DNA from: Methylophaga sp.
GTDB taxonomy: Bacteria; Pseudomonadota; Gammaproteobacteria; Nitrosococcales; Methylophagaceae
Length of the DNA: 64,000 nt
Assembly: GCF_009711715.1 (NCBI RefSeq)
Contig: NZ_VENF01000012.1
Coordinates: 42,683-106,682, forward strand
Direction of reading: 5' to 3'
The notes below the pieces were generated by a model that did not search any database, was not told where the DNA came from, and saw only the letters and a list, made by a program, of their open reading frames with translations. Position 1 is the first letter of the stretch. Each line of letters starts with the position of its first letter. This document shows, one piece after another, positions 1-8,708 of the stretch. Made by a program: the position numbers and the translations under genes.

Positions 1-2
1 GC

Positions 3-428
3 CAGGCGCCTCAACAGCGTGATAACTGGATTCTGACCCCGCATCCCGGTGAAGCAGCGCGTCTTCTGAGTTGTAGCAGCCGCGAGATTCAAGCCAACCG
101 CTTTGAGGCTGTGCAACAACTGCAACAACGCTATGGCGGTGTAATTGTGCTGAAAGGGGCTGGCACATTGCTTTATGATGGCAAGCTGCCGATTCGGCTC
201 TGCACTGCTGGCAACCCCGGCATGGCTAGCGGCGGCATGGGCGATGCGCTGACCGGTGTCATTGGCGGACTACTGGCTCAGCGACTGAGCCTGATTGACG
301 CTGCCTCTCTCGGCGTTTTGCTGCATGCGATGGCAGCGGATAAAGCAGCCGAAAAAGAGGGTGAGCGCGGTATGCTGGCAATGGATTTAATGCCCCATCT
401 GCGACATCTCGTTAACCTGCATTATTGA
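3..428 (+). CDS. nnr: NAD(P)H-hydrate dehydratase, C-terminal part (partial at window edge)
   Basis: This is the 3' end of the bifunctional NAD(P)HX repair enzyme gene. The reading frame is open from the first bases of the window, so the start lies outside. The dehydratase domain converts hydrated NAD(P)H back to NAD(P)H with ADP or ATP. Visible family motifs are LTPHPGEAARLL near the left edge and the Gly-rich GGMGDALTG about 60 residues before the end, which carries the catalytic Asp region. The next gene, tsaE, starts 12 bases downstream, the usual nnr-tsaE-amiB-mutL order of gammaproteobacteria, so this is probably the upstream member of that operon. Confidence is high for the family; the N-terminal epimerase domain cannot be seen. 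Confidence 0.93.
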   Translation, partial: QAPQQRDNWILTPHPGEAARLLSCSSREIQANRFEAVQQLQQRYGGVIVLKGAGTLLYDGKLPIRLCTAGNPGMASGGMGDALTGVIGGLLAQRLSLIDAASLGVLLHAMAADKAAEKEGERGMLAMDLMPHLRHLVNLHY

Positions 429-440
429 GAGAACGTTATT

Positions 441-896
441 TTGCAAATATTTCTGGCTGATGAATCCGCAACACTGGCGCTGGGCGCCAGGCTGGCCGCT
501 GCCTGCCCTGCGGAACTCTGTGTTATCCACTTGGAAGGTGAGCTCGGTGCCGGTAAAACTACGCTGACACGCGGCTTTCTGCAGGCACTGGGTCATCAGG
601 GCAAAGTCAAAAGTCCTACCTATACTCTGGTTGAACATTACGCCTTGCCGGACCGACCGGTCTATCACTTTGATTTATACCGCCTCAGTGATCCGGGCGA
701 ACTGGAGTTTCTGGGACTTGATGATTACTTCAGCCCGCGGGCGATTTGCCTGATTGAGTGGGCAAAACGAGGGAGTGAGTATTTACCAAAGCCGGATTTA
801 CTGGTCGAACTGCATTACCGTGATCAGGGTCGGCAGGCACATATTTCAGCGCAATCCCCACGCGGTGAGAAAATCTGTGCGAAACTTCACATTTAA
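441..896 (+). CDS. tsaE: tRNA threonylcarbamoyladenosine biosynthesis ATPase TsaE
   Basis: This 151-residue P-loop ATPase works with TsaB and TsaD to make the t6A modification on ANN-decoding tRNAs in the cytoplasm. The Walker A motif [13 protein letters not shown] lies near residue 35, followed by the family signature [12 protein letters not shown] and a conserved YHFDLYRL segment. The length is normal for the family. Translation appears to start at a TTG codon, which gives an N-terminus that fits TsaE; no ATG in this frame precedes the Walker motif. It lies 12 bases after nnr and about 100 bases before amiB. Confidence 0.95.
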   Translation: MQIFLADESATLALGARLAAACPAELCVIHLEGELGAGKTTLTRGFLQALGHQGKVKSPTYTLVEHYALPDRPVYHFDLYRLSDPGELEFLGLDDYFSPRAICLIEWAKRGSEYLPKPDLLVELHYRDQGRQAHISAQSPRGEKICAKLHI

Positions 897-994
897 TTCA
901 GGTTTCAGGTCTATCTTGCTTATTTAAAAAGAAAACTTGATTTTTTCAATACCGCTCGACAAAATGTTATTCAAGTCGTTTATAGGATGATGAG

Positions 995-2350
995 ATGCGC
1001 CGTCTCCTGCTTAGTTTTTGCTTATTATTGTTTAGTGCTGTTGTCTGGGCAGATTCAGTTCAGGGCATCCGTGTGTCACATGATGACACGAGCGCGCGGC
1101 TGGTTTTCGATCTCGATGCCAGCGCAGACTACAACACGTTCACGCTGGAAAATCCCGATCGGCTGGTTATCGATATCAAGGATTTTCGCCAGCGCGAGAA
1201 ACTTATCATCCCGTCCCTGATTAATACCCCGGTACAGTCTGTCCGCTATGCTGCCTATGATCGTGAAACGCTGCGCATCGTTCTCGATCTGGCGCATGAA
1301 GTGCGATACGAAACCCAGACGCTTGGACCAAATAAAGGCTATCCGCACCGGCTTGTGGTGGATCTGGACTACACTGCCAAGCAGGCCAGACAATCCCTGA
1401 TGGCCGCCCGCCAAGAAGCTGAACAGGAGCAGCAGCAACCTGTCGACAGTGCCGAGCAACAGGCAGAAGCCCGGGCCAAAATTATCAAGACCAGCAAGGT
1501 CCTGCCACGCCGCGACATCGTGATCGCGATTGACCCCGGCCATGGCGGCCAAGACCCGGGTGCCATTGGCCCTAAAGGTACCAGGGAAAAAGACATCGTG
1601 CTCTCGATAGCCAAACGCCTGGCGCGACTGGTGGATCAGGAACCCGGTATGCGTTCTTATCTGACCCGCGATAATGATGTGTTTATCAGCCTGCGTCAGC
1701 GTATCCGTCGCGCCCATGAAAATGGGGCTGATATGTTTATCTCGATTCATGCTGACGCTTTCCACAATCACCGTGCCCGAGGCTCATCTGTATACGTCCT
1801 GTCTCAGCGGGGGGCCAGTAGTGAGGCGGCGCAGATTCTGGCGGATCGTGAAAACGCGGCTGACCTTGCCGGCGGTATTAGTCTGGAAGATAAAGATGAC
1901 TTGCTGGCTTCAGTCCTGCTGGATCTTTCGCAGACCGCCAGCCTGGAAGCCAGTCTGGAAGTTGCCAACACCGTATTGTCAGGCCTCAAGCGGGTCGGTC
2001 ATGTACACAAAAAACAGGTCGAATCAGCCGCATTCGTTGTGCTGAAATCACCGGATATTCCCTCCGTGCTGGTGGAAACCGCATTCATTTCCAACCCGGA
2101 CGAAGAGCGCCGTCTTCGCACTGCCAGCCATCAGGCCAAACTGGCACAGGCGATGATGGTCGGTATTCGCAATTACTTCCAGCGTAACCCGTTACCGGGC
2201 ACCAGCCTGCCACAACAGCATATTGTCAGTGCCGGCGACACCCTCAGTATGATCGCCCAGCGTTACCAGGTCAGTATGGCCGATATCCGCTCGGTCAATG
2301 ATATGTCGGGTACCACCATTCAGATCGGTGACGTGCTGAAAATTCCTTAA
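995..2350 (+). CDS. amiB: N-acetylmuramoyl-L-alanine amidase (AMIN, Amidase_3, LysM)
   Basis: This periplasmic amidase cleaves the amide bond between MurNAc and the stem peptide and is needed for septal peptidoglycan splitting. Residues 1-19 form a signal peptide ending VVWA. An AMIN domain follows (about 25-125), then a charged Q/E-rich linker, then the zinc amidase domain (about 170-390). Its motifs are AIDPGHGGQDPGA and ISIHADAF for zinc and VETAFISN with the catalytic Glu. A LysM domain (about 405-451, HIVSAGDTLSMIAQRY) binds glycan. The AMIN + Amidase_3 + LysM order matches AmiB/AmiC proteins, and the position directly ahead of mutL favours amiB. The protein is full length (451 residues). 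Confidence 0.94.
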   Translation: MRRLLLSFCLLLFSAVVWADSVQGIRVSHDDTSARLVFDLDASADYNTFTLENPDRLVIDIKDFRQREKLIIPSLINTPVQSVRYAAYDRETLRIVLDLAHEVRYETQTLGPNKGYPHRLVVDLDYTAKQARQSLMAARQEAEQEQQQPVDSAEQQAEARAKIIKTSKVLPRRDIVIAIDPGHGGQDPGAIGPKGTREKDIVLSIAKRLARLVDQEPGMRSYLTRDNDVFISLRQRIRRAHENGADMFISIHADAFHNHRARGSSVYVLSQRGASSEAAQILADRENAADLAGGISLEDKDDLLASVLLDLSQTASLEASLEVANTVLSGLKRVGHVHKKQVESAAFVVLKSPDIPSVLVETAFISNPDEERRLRTASHQAKLAQAMMVGIRNYFQRNPLPGTSLPQQHIVSAGDTLSMIAQRYQVSMADIRSVNDMSGTTIQIGDVLKIP

Positions 2351-2360
2351 GCTCAATTCT

Positions 2361-2501
2361 GATTCAAGCACAAAGGCACAGAGTTCACAGTGGTAACGCA
2401 TTGCTATCGAGCTATATGATGCCTTCAGTAGTGAATGAAGCCAGGCTGTTGAAACAGCTATTACTCTAATGATCTGTGTGCCTCTGTGGTTAGCCTGAAT
2501 A
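2361..2501. repeat. MITE-like inverted-repeat element, CTCTGTGG family
   Basis: The gap between amiB and mutL holds two diverged inverted arms about 80 bases apart. The left arm (2361-2393) contains CAAAGGCACAGAG. The right arm (2472-2501) contains GTGCCTCTGTGGTTAG, which reads as its approximate reverse complement, including the flanking TTCA/TGAA bases. The same arm motif recurs as pairs at 10312-10588 and 19355-19503 and singly at about 20625-20645. No protein is encoded inside. I infer a non-autonomous palindromic mobile element; arm identity is imperfect. Confidence 0.6.
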
Positions 2502-2535
2502 TAGCTTGCTCCGGACGAACTGCTAAACTAGCGAA

Positions 2536-4188
2536 ATGATCAATCGTATTCATGCGCTGCCCCTGCACCTTGCCAATCAGATTGCCGCCGGCGAGGTGGT
2601 CGAACGCCCGGCTTCCGTACTCAAGGAACTGGTCGAAAACAGTATTGATGCCGGTGCCAGTCAGATTGATATCCAGATTGAAGGCGCCGGCCGGCAGTTG
2701 GTCAAAGTCACCGATAACGGTGGTGGCATTCATCCGGATGATCTGCCTCTAGCACTCAGCCGCCACGCCACCAGCAAAATAAACAGCAGTGAACAACTCA
2801 GTCATATCGCCAGCCTCGGCTTTCGCGGCGAAGCCCTGCCCAGTATCGCTTCGGTGTCCAGACTAACCCTCGCATCCAAACAAGCTGATCAGGAATGTGG
2901 CTGGCAACTGAACAGCGAGGCCGACAGCCCGGAACCCGTCGCCCACCCTGACGGTACCAGCGTCAGCGTCGCAGAACTGTTTTTCAATCTGCCGGCCAGA
3001 CGTCGATTTCTGCGCAGTGACAAAACGGAACTGCAGCATCTTCTCACGACCTTCAACCGGCTCGCTTTGAGCCGCTTTGATATCGGTTTCAGTGGCCGTT
3101 TCGGTGACAATCATCAGATCAAGCTGCCAGCGATCGCTGACACAGCAGCGCACAAACAACGTATCGCTAAAATATGCGGTCAGAGTTTCGCCCGGGACGC
3201 CTGTTATCTGGAGCAGCAGTTTGAGGATATCCGTCTGCGTGGCTGGGTCGGCAAGCGCCGTGCTCACCGTGCTCAGACCGATGTGCAGTATTTCTTTATT
3301 AACGGCCGGGTCATCCGTGACCGCATTATCAACCATGCCGTGCGTCAGGCTTATGGAGAAACCCTGCCGCCGGGCAGACAGCCTGCTTATGTGCTGTACC
3401 TGACCCTGCCGCTGGATCGGGTCGATGTCAATGTGCACCCCACCAAGCATGAAGTGCGCTTTCGTGACGCCCGCCTGATTCATGGTTTGATTACCCGTGC
3501 CGTCGAAGAAGCGCTGGAAAGCGAGACCAGTGTGGCCGGGGCTCAGGATGAACTACCGTTGCCGGCAGTGACATCACCGCAGGTCACGGAAAAAGCGACC
3601 TCATATCATACTCAGCCGGAATCAAAATCCGTCAGCGCAACAGCAGCACCGGCAAGTCTGCGTCGACAGGATGACATAGTCGTTTTGCACCAGCGTTTTG
3701 GGCTGATTTTTTCTGGGGAGCCGCTGCTGGTTGATTTACAGGCAGCAGACCGTGCACTTCGACAAGCGCAATTTCGTAAGGCTGAGGCACGCGGTGAGCT
3801 GACTTCCCGGCCGATTCTGGTACCGCTGCAACTGGCGCTCTCAAGTGCTGCGCTGGCACTGATTGACCAACACCAGGCACTGCTTGAGCGCATGGCAATC
3901 AGTATTGAATTAAGCGCGGATACGGCAGCGGTTAAGCGCATTCCCTACCTGCTGTCCCAGGTCGATTTGCAGCAACTGGTGCAAACCGTGATCACCACAC
4001 TGGATAAGCATGGTGAAGACAGTGCCGCCATGATCGCGGCGCTTACCGGCTTGATCCCGCTGTCACCGGTCCATTCTCAAGCACAGGCCCGGCAGATTAT
4101 CGCTGAGTTGGCGCAAGTCCCCGACCAGATAAAAAGCTGGCAACAGAAACTTGATCCGGCCACATTGAGTGGCTTATTCTCGAACTGA
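2536..4188 (+). CDS. mutL: DNA mismatch repair protein MutL
   Basis: MutL couples MutS mismatch recognition to MutH nicking and UvrD unwinding. The N-terminal GHKL ATPase motifs are complete: ENSIDAGA, VTDNGGGI, LGFRGEALPSI and the RRRFLRS/VNVHPTKHEVRF blocks within the first 330 residues. A low-complexity Ser/Ala/Thr linker (about 345-375) joins a short C-terminal dimerisation domain. A DQHQALLER segment superficially resembles the endonuclease motif of MutLs from MutH-less bacteria, but the companion CPHGRP-type motif is absent. That fits a MutH-dependent system, and a mutH gene is present at 30.3-31.0 kb. At 550 residues it is slightly shorter than the E. coli protein. Confidence 0.96.
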   Translation: MINRIHALPLHLANQIAAGEVVERPASVLKELVENSIDAGASQIDIQIEGAGRQLVKVTDNGGGIHPDDLPLALSRHATSKINSSEQLSHIASLGFRGEALPSIASVSRLTLASKQADQECGWQLNSEADSPEPVAHPDGTSVSVAELFFNLPARRRFLRSDKTELQHLLTTFNRLALSRFDIGFSGRFGDNHQIKLPAIADTAAHKQRIAKICGQSFARDACYLEQQFEDIRLRGWVGKRRAHRAQTDVQYFFINGRVIRDRIINHAVRQAYGETLPPGRQPAYVLYLTLPLDRVDVNVHPTKHEVRFRDARLIHGLITRAVEEALESETSVAGAQDELPLPAVTSPQVTEKATSYHTQPESKSVSATAAPASLRRQDDIVVLHQRFGLIFSGEPLLVDLQAADRALRQAQFRKAEARGELTSRPILVPLQLALSSAALALIDQHQALLERMAISIELSADTAAVKRIPYLLSQVDLQQLVQTVITTLDKHGEDSAAMIAALTGLIPLSPVHSQAQARQIIAELAQVPDQIKSWQQKLDPATLSGLFSN

Positions 4189-4213
4189 CCTTTAAGCCAC
4201 AAAGCAGGATGTT

Positions 4214-5338
4214 ATGGCCAAATCAGCCCGACCGTCACCTTCGCTCATACCCGCCATCCTGGCACTTGTTGTCCTGGTTGTTCTGGGCTATATCCTGTTT
4301 GCAGATTTACAGCCCTCGCGGACTGAACACACCGTCACCCCGCCGATTGAAATTGAGGAACCGGAGTTAGAGGTTATCACCGAAGAAACACCGCAGCCGG
4401 CGATTGATCAGGACCAGCTAGCCGAGGAGGAAGCCGGAACCTTCGTGGATAATCTGGCCCCCTCTCCGGCGGAGAACGAAACCGTCATGATCTCGGAAGA
4501 ACAAGGGGAATTTGTTCGCCATGACGGACTCATCGCGATTCCCCGGCTGGAGCACCGCGATACCACCGTGGGCGATTTGATGAAAGATGGCAGTTTGAGT
4601 GATGATACGCCACTCACCCTGAATTACATCGAAACCGAAGAAACGCAAACGACTTTGCGTGAACTCGACCAGACTATCGAAGATAAAACGCAGCGCATCA
4701 CGCTGGCCCAACCTGACGGCAGCCGTCGTGAAGCTCCACTGGCTGATTTACTTAATGACAAAAGCCTGGAACCTGATGCCTCAATCACCATGATCACGGA
4801 GAAAAAGCAAACCCGGCAAATCACGGCTGGAGAACTGGCGGCATCCGACCTCTCACCGTCACAGGAAGTCATCGCCACTATCAATCGGGGCGTGGAAGAA
4901 CTGTCGGTCAAAGATATCGTACAGTCCGGTGAACTGCCGGATAATGCGCTGTTTTACCTGCACCGGGTTACCGAAGCGGATCGACAGGGACTGTGGGGCA
5001 TTATCCAGAGTGGGCTGATTCAGCGGTTTCGCCAGGGGCTGTCACTGGAAGGTATTGCCAAGAATAAAGAGACTGTCAGTGTTACCATACCGGCCGATGC
5101 CGACGAACCGCTGCCGACTGGCCTCAGTTCTTTCCTTGGAAAAATTCTGAATCAGAAAGTCGAGTCCAGCTATATCTATAATTTCAGCACCCACACCATG
5201 GGCCATGATCCGGATCTGATTCATCCGGGCCAGCAATTGATCCTGATCCATTTCAGTCCGGATGAACTTAAACGCATTTACTTGTTCTTTGCCGAGCAGC
5301 GTAACGAACAGGCAGAGAGCTTCGCTATTCAGCCCTGA
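4214..5338 (+). CDS. Unknown single-pass membrane protein with acidic periplasmic region
   Basis: I do not recognise this 374-residue protein. One transmembrane helix (about residues 12-31, AILALVVLVVLGYILFADL) near the N-terminus is followed by a long Glu/Asp/Thr-rich stretch (about 35-150), probably periplasmic and partly disordered. The C-terminal 110 residues look folded. The segment ending DLIHPGQQLILIHF resembles the end of a LysM-type motif (PGQ followed by hydrophobic residues), but the rest of a LysM domain is not clear. It begins 25 bases after mutL and overlaps the start of a tiny membrane peptide gene, so it is probably co-transcribed with both. A cell-envelope role is a guess from topology. 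Confidence 0.6.
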   Translation: MAKSARPSPSLIPAILALVVLVVLGYILFADLQPSRTEHTVTPPIEIEEPELEVITEETPQPAIDQDQLAEEEAGTFVDNLAPSPAENETVMISEEQGEFVRHDGLIAIPRLEHRDTTVGDLMKDGSLSDDTPLTLNYIETEETQTTLRELDQTIEDKTQRITLAQPDGSRREAPLADLLNDKSLEPDASITMITEKKQTRQITAGELAASDLSPSQEVIATINRGVEELSVKDIVQSGELPDNALFYLHRVTEADRQGLWGIIQSGLIQRFRQGLSLEGIAKNKETVSVTIPADADEPLPTGLSSFLGKILNQKVESSYIYNFSTHTMGHDPDLIHPGQQLILIHFSPDELKRIYLFFAEQRNEQAESFAIQP

Positions 5339-5409
5339 TGCTTGATTTACTGTTTCTGCTGATTGTGGCCGGCATTATTGCCATTGCCTTTCTGATCCCG
5401 CTGGATTAA
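5338..5409 (+). CDS. 23-residue hydrophobic micropeptide, translationally coupled
   Basis: An ATG overlaps the stop codon of the upstream membrane protein (ATGA-type overlap) and opens a 23-codon frame ending in TAA. The product is almost entirely hydrophobic, beginning MLDLLFLLIVAGIIAIAF and ending LIPLD, so it can form a single transmembrane helix. The stop-start overlap is the usual sign of translational coupling. No function can be assigned. It may stabilise or regulate the membrane protein encoded just before it. It could also be a chance frame, but the composition and exact overlap argue for a real gene. Confidence 0.45.
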   Translation: MLDLLFLLIVAGIIAIAFLIPLD

Positions 5410-5433
5410 GCCGCTGCAATGTGCTCCAGCTTA

Positions 5434-5495
5434 TATCCGCAGATTACTTAAAGGAAACGTTTTTCATCTGTGAAAACCGGCGAAATCTGCGGATA
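5434..5495. repeat. Short palindromic element with perfect 12-bp ends (ATCCGCAGATT family)
   Basis: TATCCGCAGATT at 5434-5445 is an exact inverted match to AATCTGCGGATA at 5484-5495, giving a 62-bp element with a 38-base centre. The same end motif bounds the GxxExxY element at 20187-20613 and a second solo element at 32804-32947. It lies between the micropeptide gene and the convergent RND pump gene, so it might also act as a bidirectional stop structure, although no T-tract is present. Confidence 0.65.
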
Positions 5496-5520
5496 AAACA
5501 GAAGCAAGCGTCCCTGAGGT

Positions 5521-8500
5521 TTAACTTTCCAGTTTGCTGAATTTGCCATAACGCAGCATGACGCTGGGCAGCACCAGCAGATTCAGGATGGTCGAAGACA
5601 CCAGCCCGCCAATAATAATAGCGGCCATCGGACCCATAATTTCACGACCGGGATTATCTGAATTAACGGCAATCGGCAGCATCGCCAGTGCGGTTACCAG
5701 GGCTGTAATCAAAATCGATGGCAGACGTTCCTGGGCGCCGCGAATGGCCGTTTCCAGATTCCACTTCGCACCTTCTTCCACCACAAGATACTGGTAATGT
5801 GATACCAGCATGATGGAGTTTCTTAAGGTAATCCCGAACAGGGTGACAAAGCCCACCATGGAACCAATCGACAGTACACCGTTGGTGACCAGTACTGCGA
5901 TCACCCCGCCCACCAGCGAAAACGGCAGATTGATTAAAACCAGCGACACATTACGTACACTGCGCAGCGCCAGGAATAGCAGCAGTAATACCGCAATACC
6001 GGCCAGGCTGGAATGCACAATCAGATCCTCGCGGGACTGGGCCTGAGCAATGGCGGCACCGGTGAATTCGGGATAAATATCGGCACTGAAATCGACCTCT
6101 TCATGCACCCGTTCACGCAGTTCATCAAAGAACGAGGTCAGATCCCTACCGCTGACATTGCAGGTCACGGTCTGCAGCCGCTGAGCATCACGATGCAGAA
6201 TCGCATGACGGCCGGACACCTGTTGAATGGTAGCCACATCCTGCAGGCTCAGCATAAAGCCGTCAGCCGCGCGAATCGGCAATTCACGCACATGACGCGG
6301 CTGCTGTCGAAGCTCCTCAGGCACGATAACCACTACATCAAACACCTGGTTGCCCTCATACACCTGACCAACCGCCACACCGTCATAAGCGGTTTTTAGT
6401 GTATCCATGACTTCTTTCGGGGTCAGCCCCCAGAAAGCCAGACTATCCAGATCAAGCCGGATCTCCAGTTGTGGTTCACTCGGCGGCGCCCGCAACTGCA
6501 CATCGGCCGCGCCTTCAATATCCTGCATTACCGCAGCGACTTCTTTAGCCTTGCGATCCAAAGCTTCCAGATCCTGACCATAAATATTAACCACCACCGG
6601 TGAGGTATAACCGGAAATCGTCTCGTCAATCCGTTCGGTCAGGAAAGAGTTTACTTCGGAGTTAATGCCGGGAAAGGCTTCCAGAATGTCACGGATTTCA
6701 TCCAGCACCCGCTGCTGACCAGCACCGTCAAGCGGTTCCAGGTCAACCTCGTATTCACTGTAGTAAGTGCCGAAGGTATCTGCGCCGCGCTCGGCCCGGC
6801 CGGCCCATTGTGAGGTGGATCGTACCCCTGGAATTTCAGCAACGCGTTTTTCAATCTCGCCACCGATCCGCAGCGACTCACCAATAGAGGTGCCGGGCAG
6901 ACTGGCCGTATGAATAATATAGTGTCCTTCCCGCAGCTCTGGCAGGAAACTTCCTCCGAGCAGCGGCAAAATACCGACACCGGCGGCGCAGAACAGTAAT
7001 ACACCGGCAATCGTCATTCGCGGTGCCTGACTCACTGAACGCAATGTTCTGCCGTAAAGCGGTTTAAGCCAGCGGATGACCGGCGGTTCACGATCACTGA
7101 TATCACCCTTACTTGCCAGCAATATATGACACAATGCCGGCGTCACGGTCAGCGCCACCAGCAGCGAAGCAAAAATCGCCAGAATATAAGCTTCACCCAG
7201 CGGTTCGAACATCCTGCCGGCGACACCACTGAGTGTCAGCAGCGGCACGAACACCAGCATCACGATAAAGCTGGCATAAACCACCGAGCTTCGGACTTCC
7301 ATTGAGGCTTCATAAACTACATCCAGCGTTGAACGCGGCTGAGCCAGGGCGGCATTCTCACGTAACCGGCGGAAGATATTTTCGGTATCGATAATCGCAT
7401 CATCAACCACCTCACCCAGCGCGATCGCCAGACCTCCCAGCACCATGATGTTGATATTGATGCCCAGATGCAGCAATACAATCAGCGCAGCCATAATCGA
7501 CAGTGGGATCGCAGTCAGGGAAATAAGCGCGGTACGCAGATTGAACAGAAACAGCACCAGTACCAGCATCACCAGGCCGCCACCGACATAGAGATGTTCC
7601 TGGATGTTATACAGGGAGCTCTGTATATAGTTGGCAGGCCGGAATAAATCATCATGCAGCGTGATGCCTTCGGCCTCGAAGCCGTCCTCAAACTCAGCCA
7701 GAGCCGCTTCCACACCTTCGGTGATCGCCAGGGTTTCAGCATCATACTGGCCGATCACCATCAACACGACGCCCGGCACCGTGCCCACTGCGGCGCCGCC
7801 GATTGTCGGCGCCGGCGCGGTTTTGACCGTGGCGACATCCCCCAGATGAAGAATATCGACACCGTTTTTCCGTATAACGACCTTGGCCAGTTGCTCCGCG
7901 GTCAATGGCTGGCCAATGACCTGCAAAGCCATGCGCTGATTCGGGTTTTCGATATAGCCTGCGCCCATAATACCGGTGGCCTGCCGCGCTGCCTGTGTCA
8001 CCTCTTCAACGGACAGATCAAATTGTGCCAGCTTGTTTGGATCGATTTGAATCTGCAATTGCCGCTCATGGCCGCCGAAGACATTAATATCAGCCACCCC
8101 CTCGACACTCAGCAGCCGGGGTGACAGTGTCCAGTCCACCAGTGACCGTAGTTCCATCAGATTATGCGTGTCAGAGGTCAGACCGATGGTCATCACGGTA
8201 CCTGAAGAGGATTCCAGCGGCACCATCACCGGCGTTTCAACACCGGCGGGTAATTTTTCCTGCAACCCCAGCAGTCGCTCTGAAACTAATTGTCTATCCA
8301 GATAGATATCTGTTTTGTCATAAAAGGTCAGAATCAGTACCGACAAACTGGGAATCGACTGCGAGCGGATAGATTGCAGGCCGACCAGGCCTCGCAAGGC
8401 ATTCTCCAGCGGTTGTGTGACCAGGATCTCCACCTGTTCGGCCGTGAGACCTTGTGCTTCGGTCTGAATAATGACCTGCTTGGGCGCAAACTCCGGGAAG

Positions 8501-8613
8501 ATGTCGAGGCTGGCATTGGACAGCTTATAAAAGCCGTAGATCAGCATCAGCGAGGCGAGCGCCACCACAACACCACGGAAGCGAACTGAGAAAGCAACCA
8601 GCTTAGACAGCAT
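5521..8613 (-). CDS. RND-family efflux transporter permease (CzcA/CusA-like)
   Basis: This 1030-residue inner-membrane pump uses proton influx to drive export across the envelope as part of a tripartite complex. The hallmarks are an N-terminal helix with the DIFPEFAPKQV-type entry, two large periplasmic loops and two sets of transmembrane helices. The segments GGLAIALGEVVDDAIID and GFVTLFGITLRNSIML correspond to TM4 and TM10 of the heavy-metal RND branch. Length and the TEAQGLTAEQVEILVTQPLE block match CzcA/CusA-type proteins rather than AcrB. The adaptor gene lies upstream at 8709-9809; no outer-membrane TolC-like gene is adjacent. The substrate is not determined. Confidence 0.9.
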   Translation of the reverse strand: MLSKLVAFSVRFRGVVVALASLMLIYGFYKLSNASLDIFPEFAPKQVIIQTEAQGLTAEQVEILVTQPLENALRGLVGLQSIRSQSIPSLSVLILTFYDKTDIYLDRQLVSERLLGLQEKLPAGVETPVMVPLESSSGTVMTIGLTSDTHNLMELRSLVDWTLSPRLLSVEGVADINVFGGHERQLQIQIDPNKLAQFDLSVEEVTQAARQATGIMGAGYIENPNQRMALQVIGQPLTAEQLAKVVIRKNGVDILHLGDVATVKTAPAPTIGGAAVGTVPGVVLMVIGQYDAETLAITEGVEAALAEFEDGFEAEGITLHDDLFRPANYIQSSLYNIQEHLYVGGGLVMLVLVLFLFNLRTALISLTAIPLSIMAALIVLLHLGININIMVLGGLAIALGEVVDDAIIDTENIFRRLRENAALAQPRSTLDVVYEASMEVRSSVVYASFIVMLVFVPLLTLSGVAGRMFEPLGEAYILAIFASLLVALTVTPALCHILLASKGDISDREPPVIRWLKPLYGRTLRSVSQAPRMTIAGVLLFCAAGVGILPLLGGSFLPELREGHYIIHTASLPGTSIGESLRIGGEIEKRVAEIPGVRSTSQWAGRAERGADTFGTYYSEYEVDLEPLDGAGQQRVLDEIRDILEAFPGINSEVNSFLTERIDETISGYTSPVVVNIYGQDLEALDRKAKEVAAVMQDIEGAADVQLRAPPSEPQLEIRLDLDSLAFWGLTPKEVMDTLKTAYDGVAVGQVYEGNQVFDVVVIVPEELRQQPRHVRELPIRAADGFMLSLQDVATIQQVSGRHAILHRDAQRLQTVTCNVSGRDLTSFFDELRERVHEEVDFSADIYPEFTGAAIAQAQSREDLIVHSSLAGIAVLLLLFLALRSVRNVSLVLINLPFSLVGGVIAVLVTNGVLSIGSMVGFVTLFGITLRNSIMLVSHYQYLVVEEGAKWNLETAIRGAQERLPSILITALVTALAMLPIAVNSDNPGREIMGPMAAIIIGGLVSSTILNLLVLPSVMLRYGKFSKLES

Positions 8614-8708
8614 CGGAATTCCCCACCAAAGCTGACGGTGCAGAATCGCCTAACACGATCTCCTGGCCCCCTGACAAACAGCCCTTCCCGCCTTCAGCAT
8701 AAGAAACA

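Noticed and set aside
1076..1771. Long minus-strand open frame opposite amiB
   Set aside because: It is the antisense shadow of a clear amidase gene in a GC-biased codon frame and has no ribosome site or family signature.
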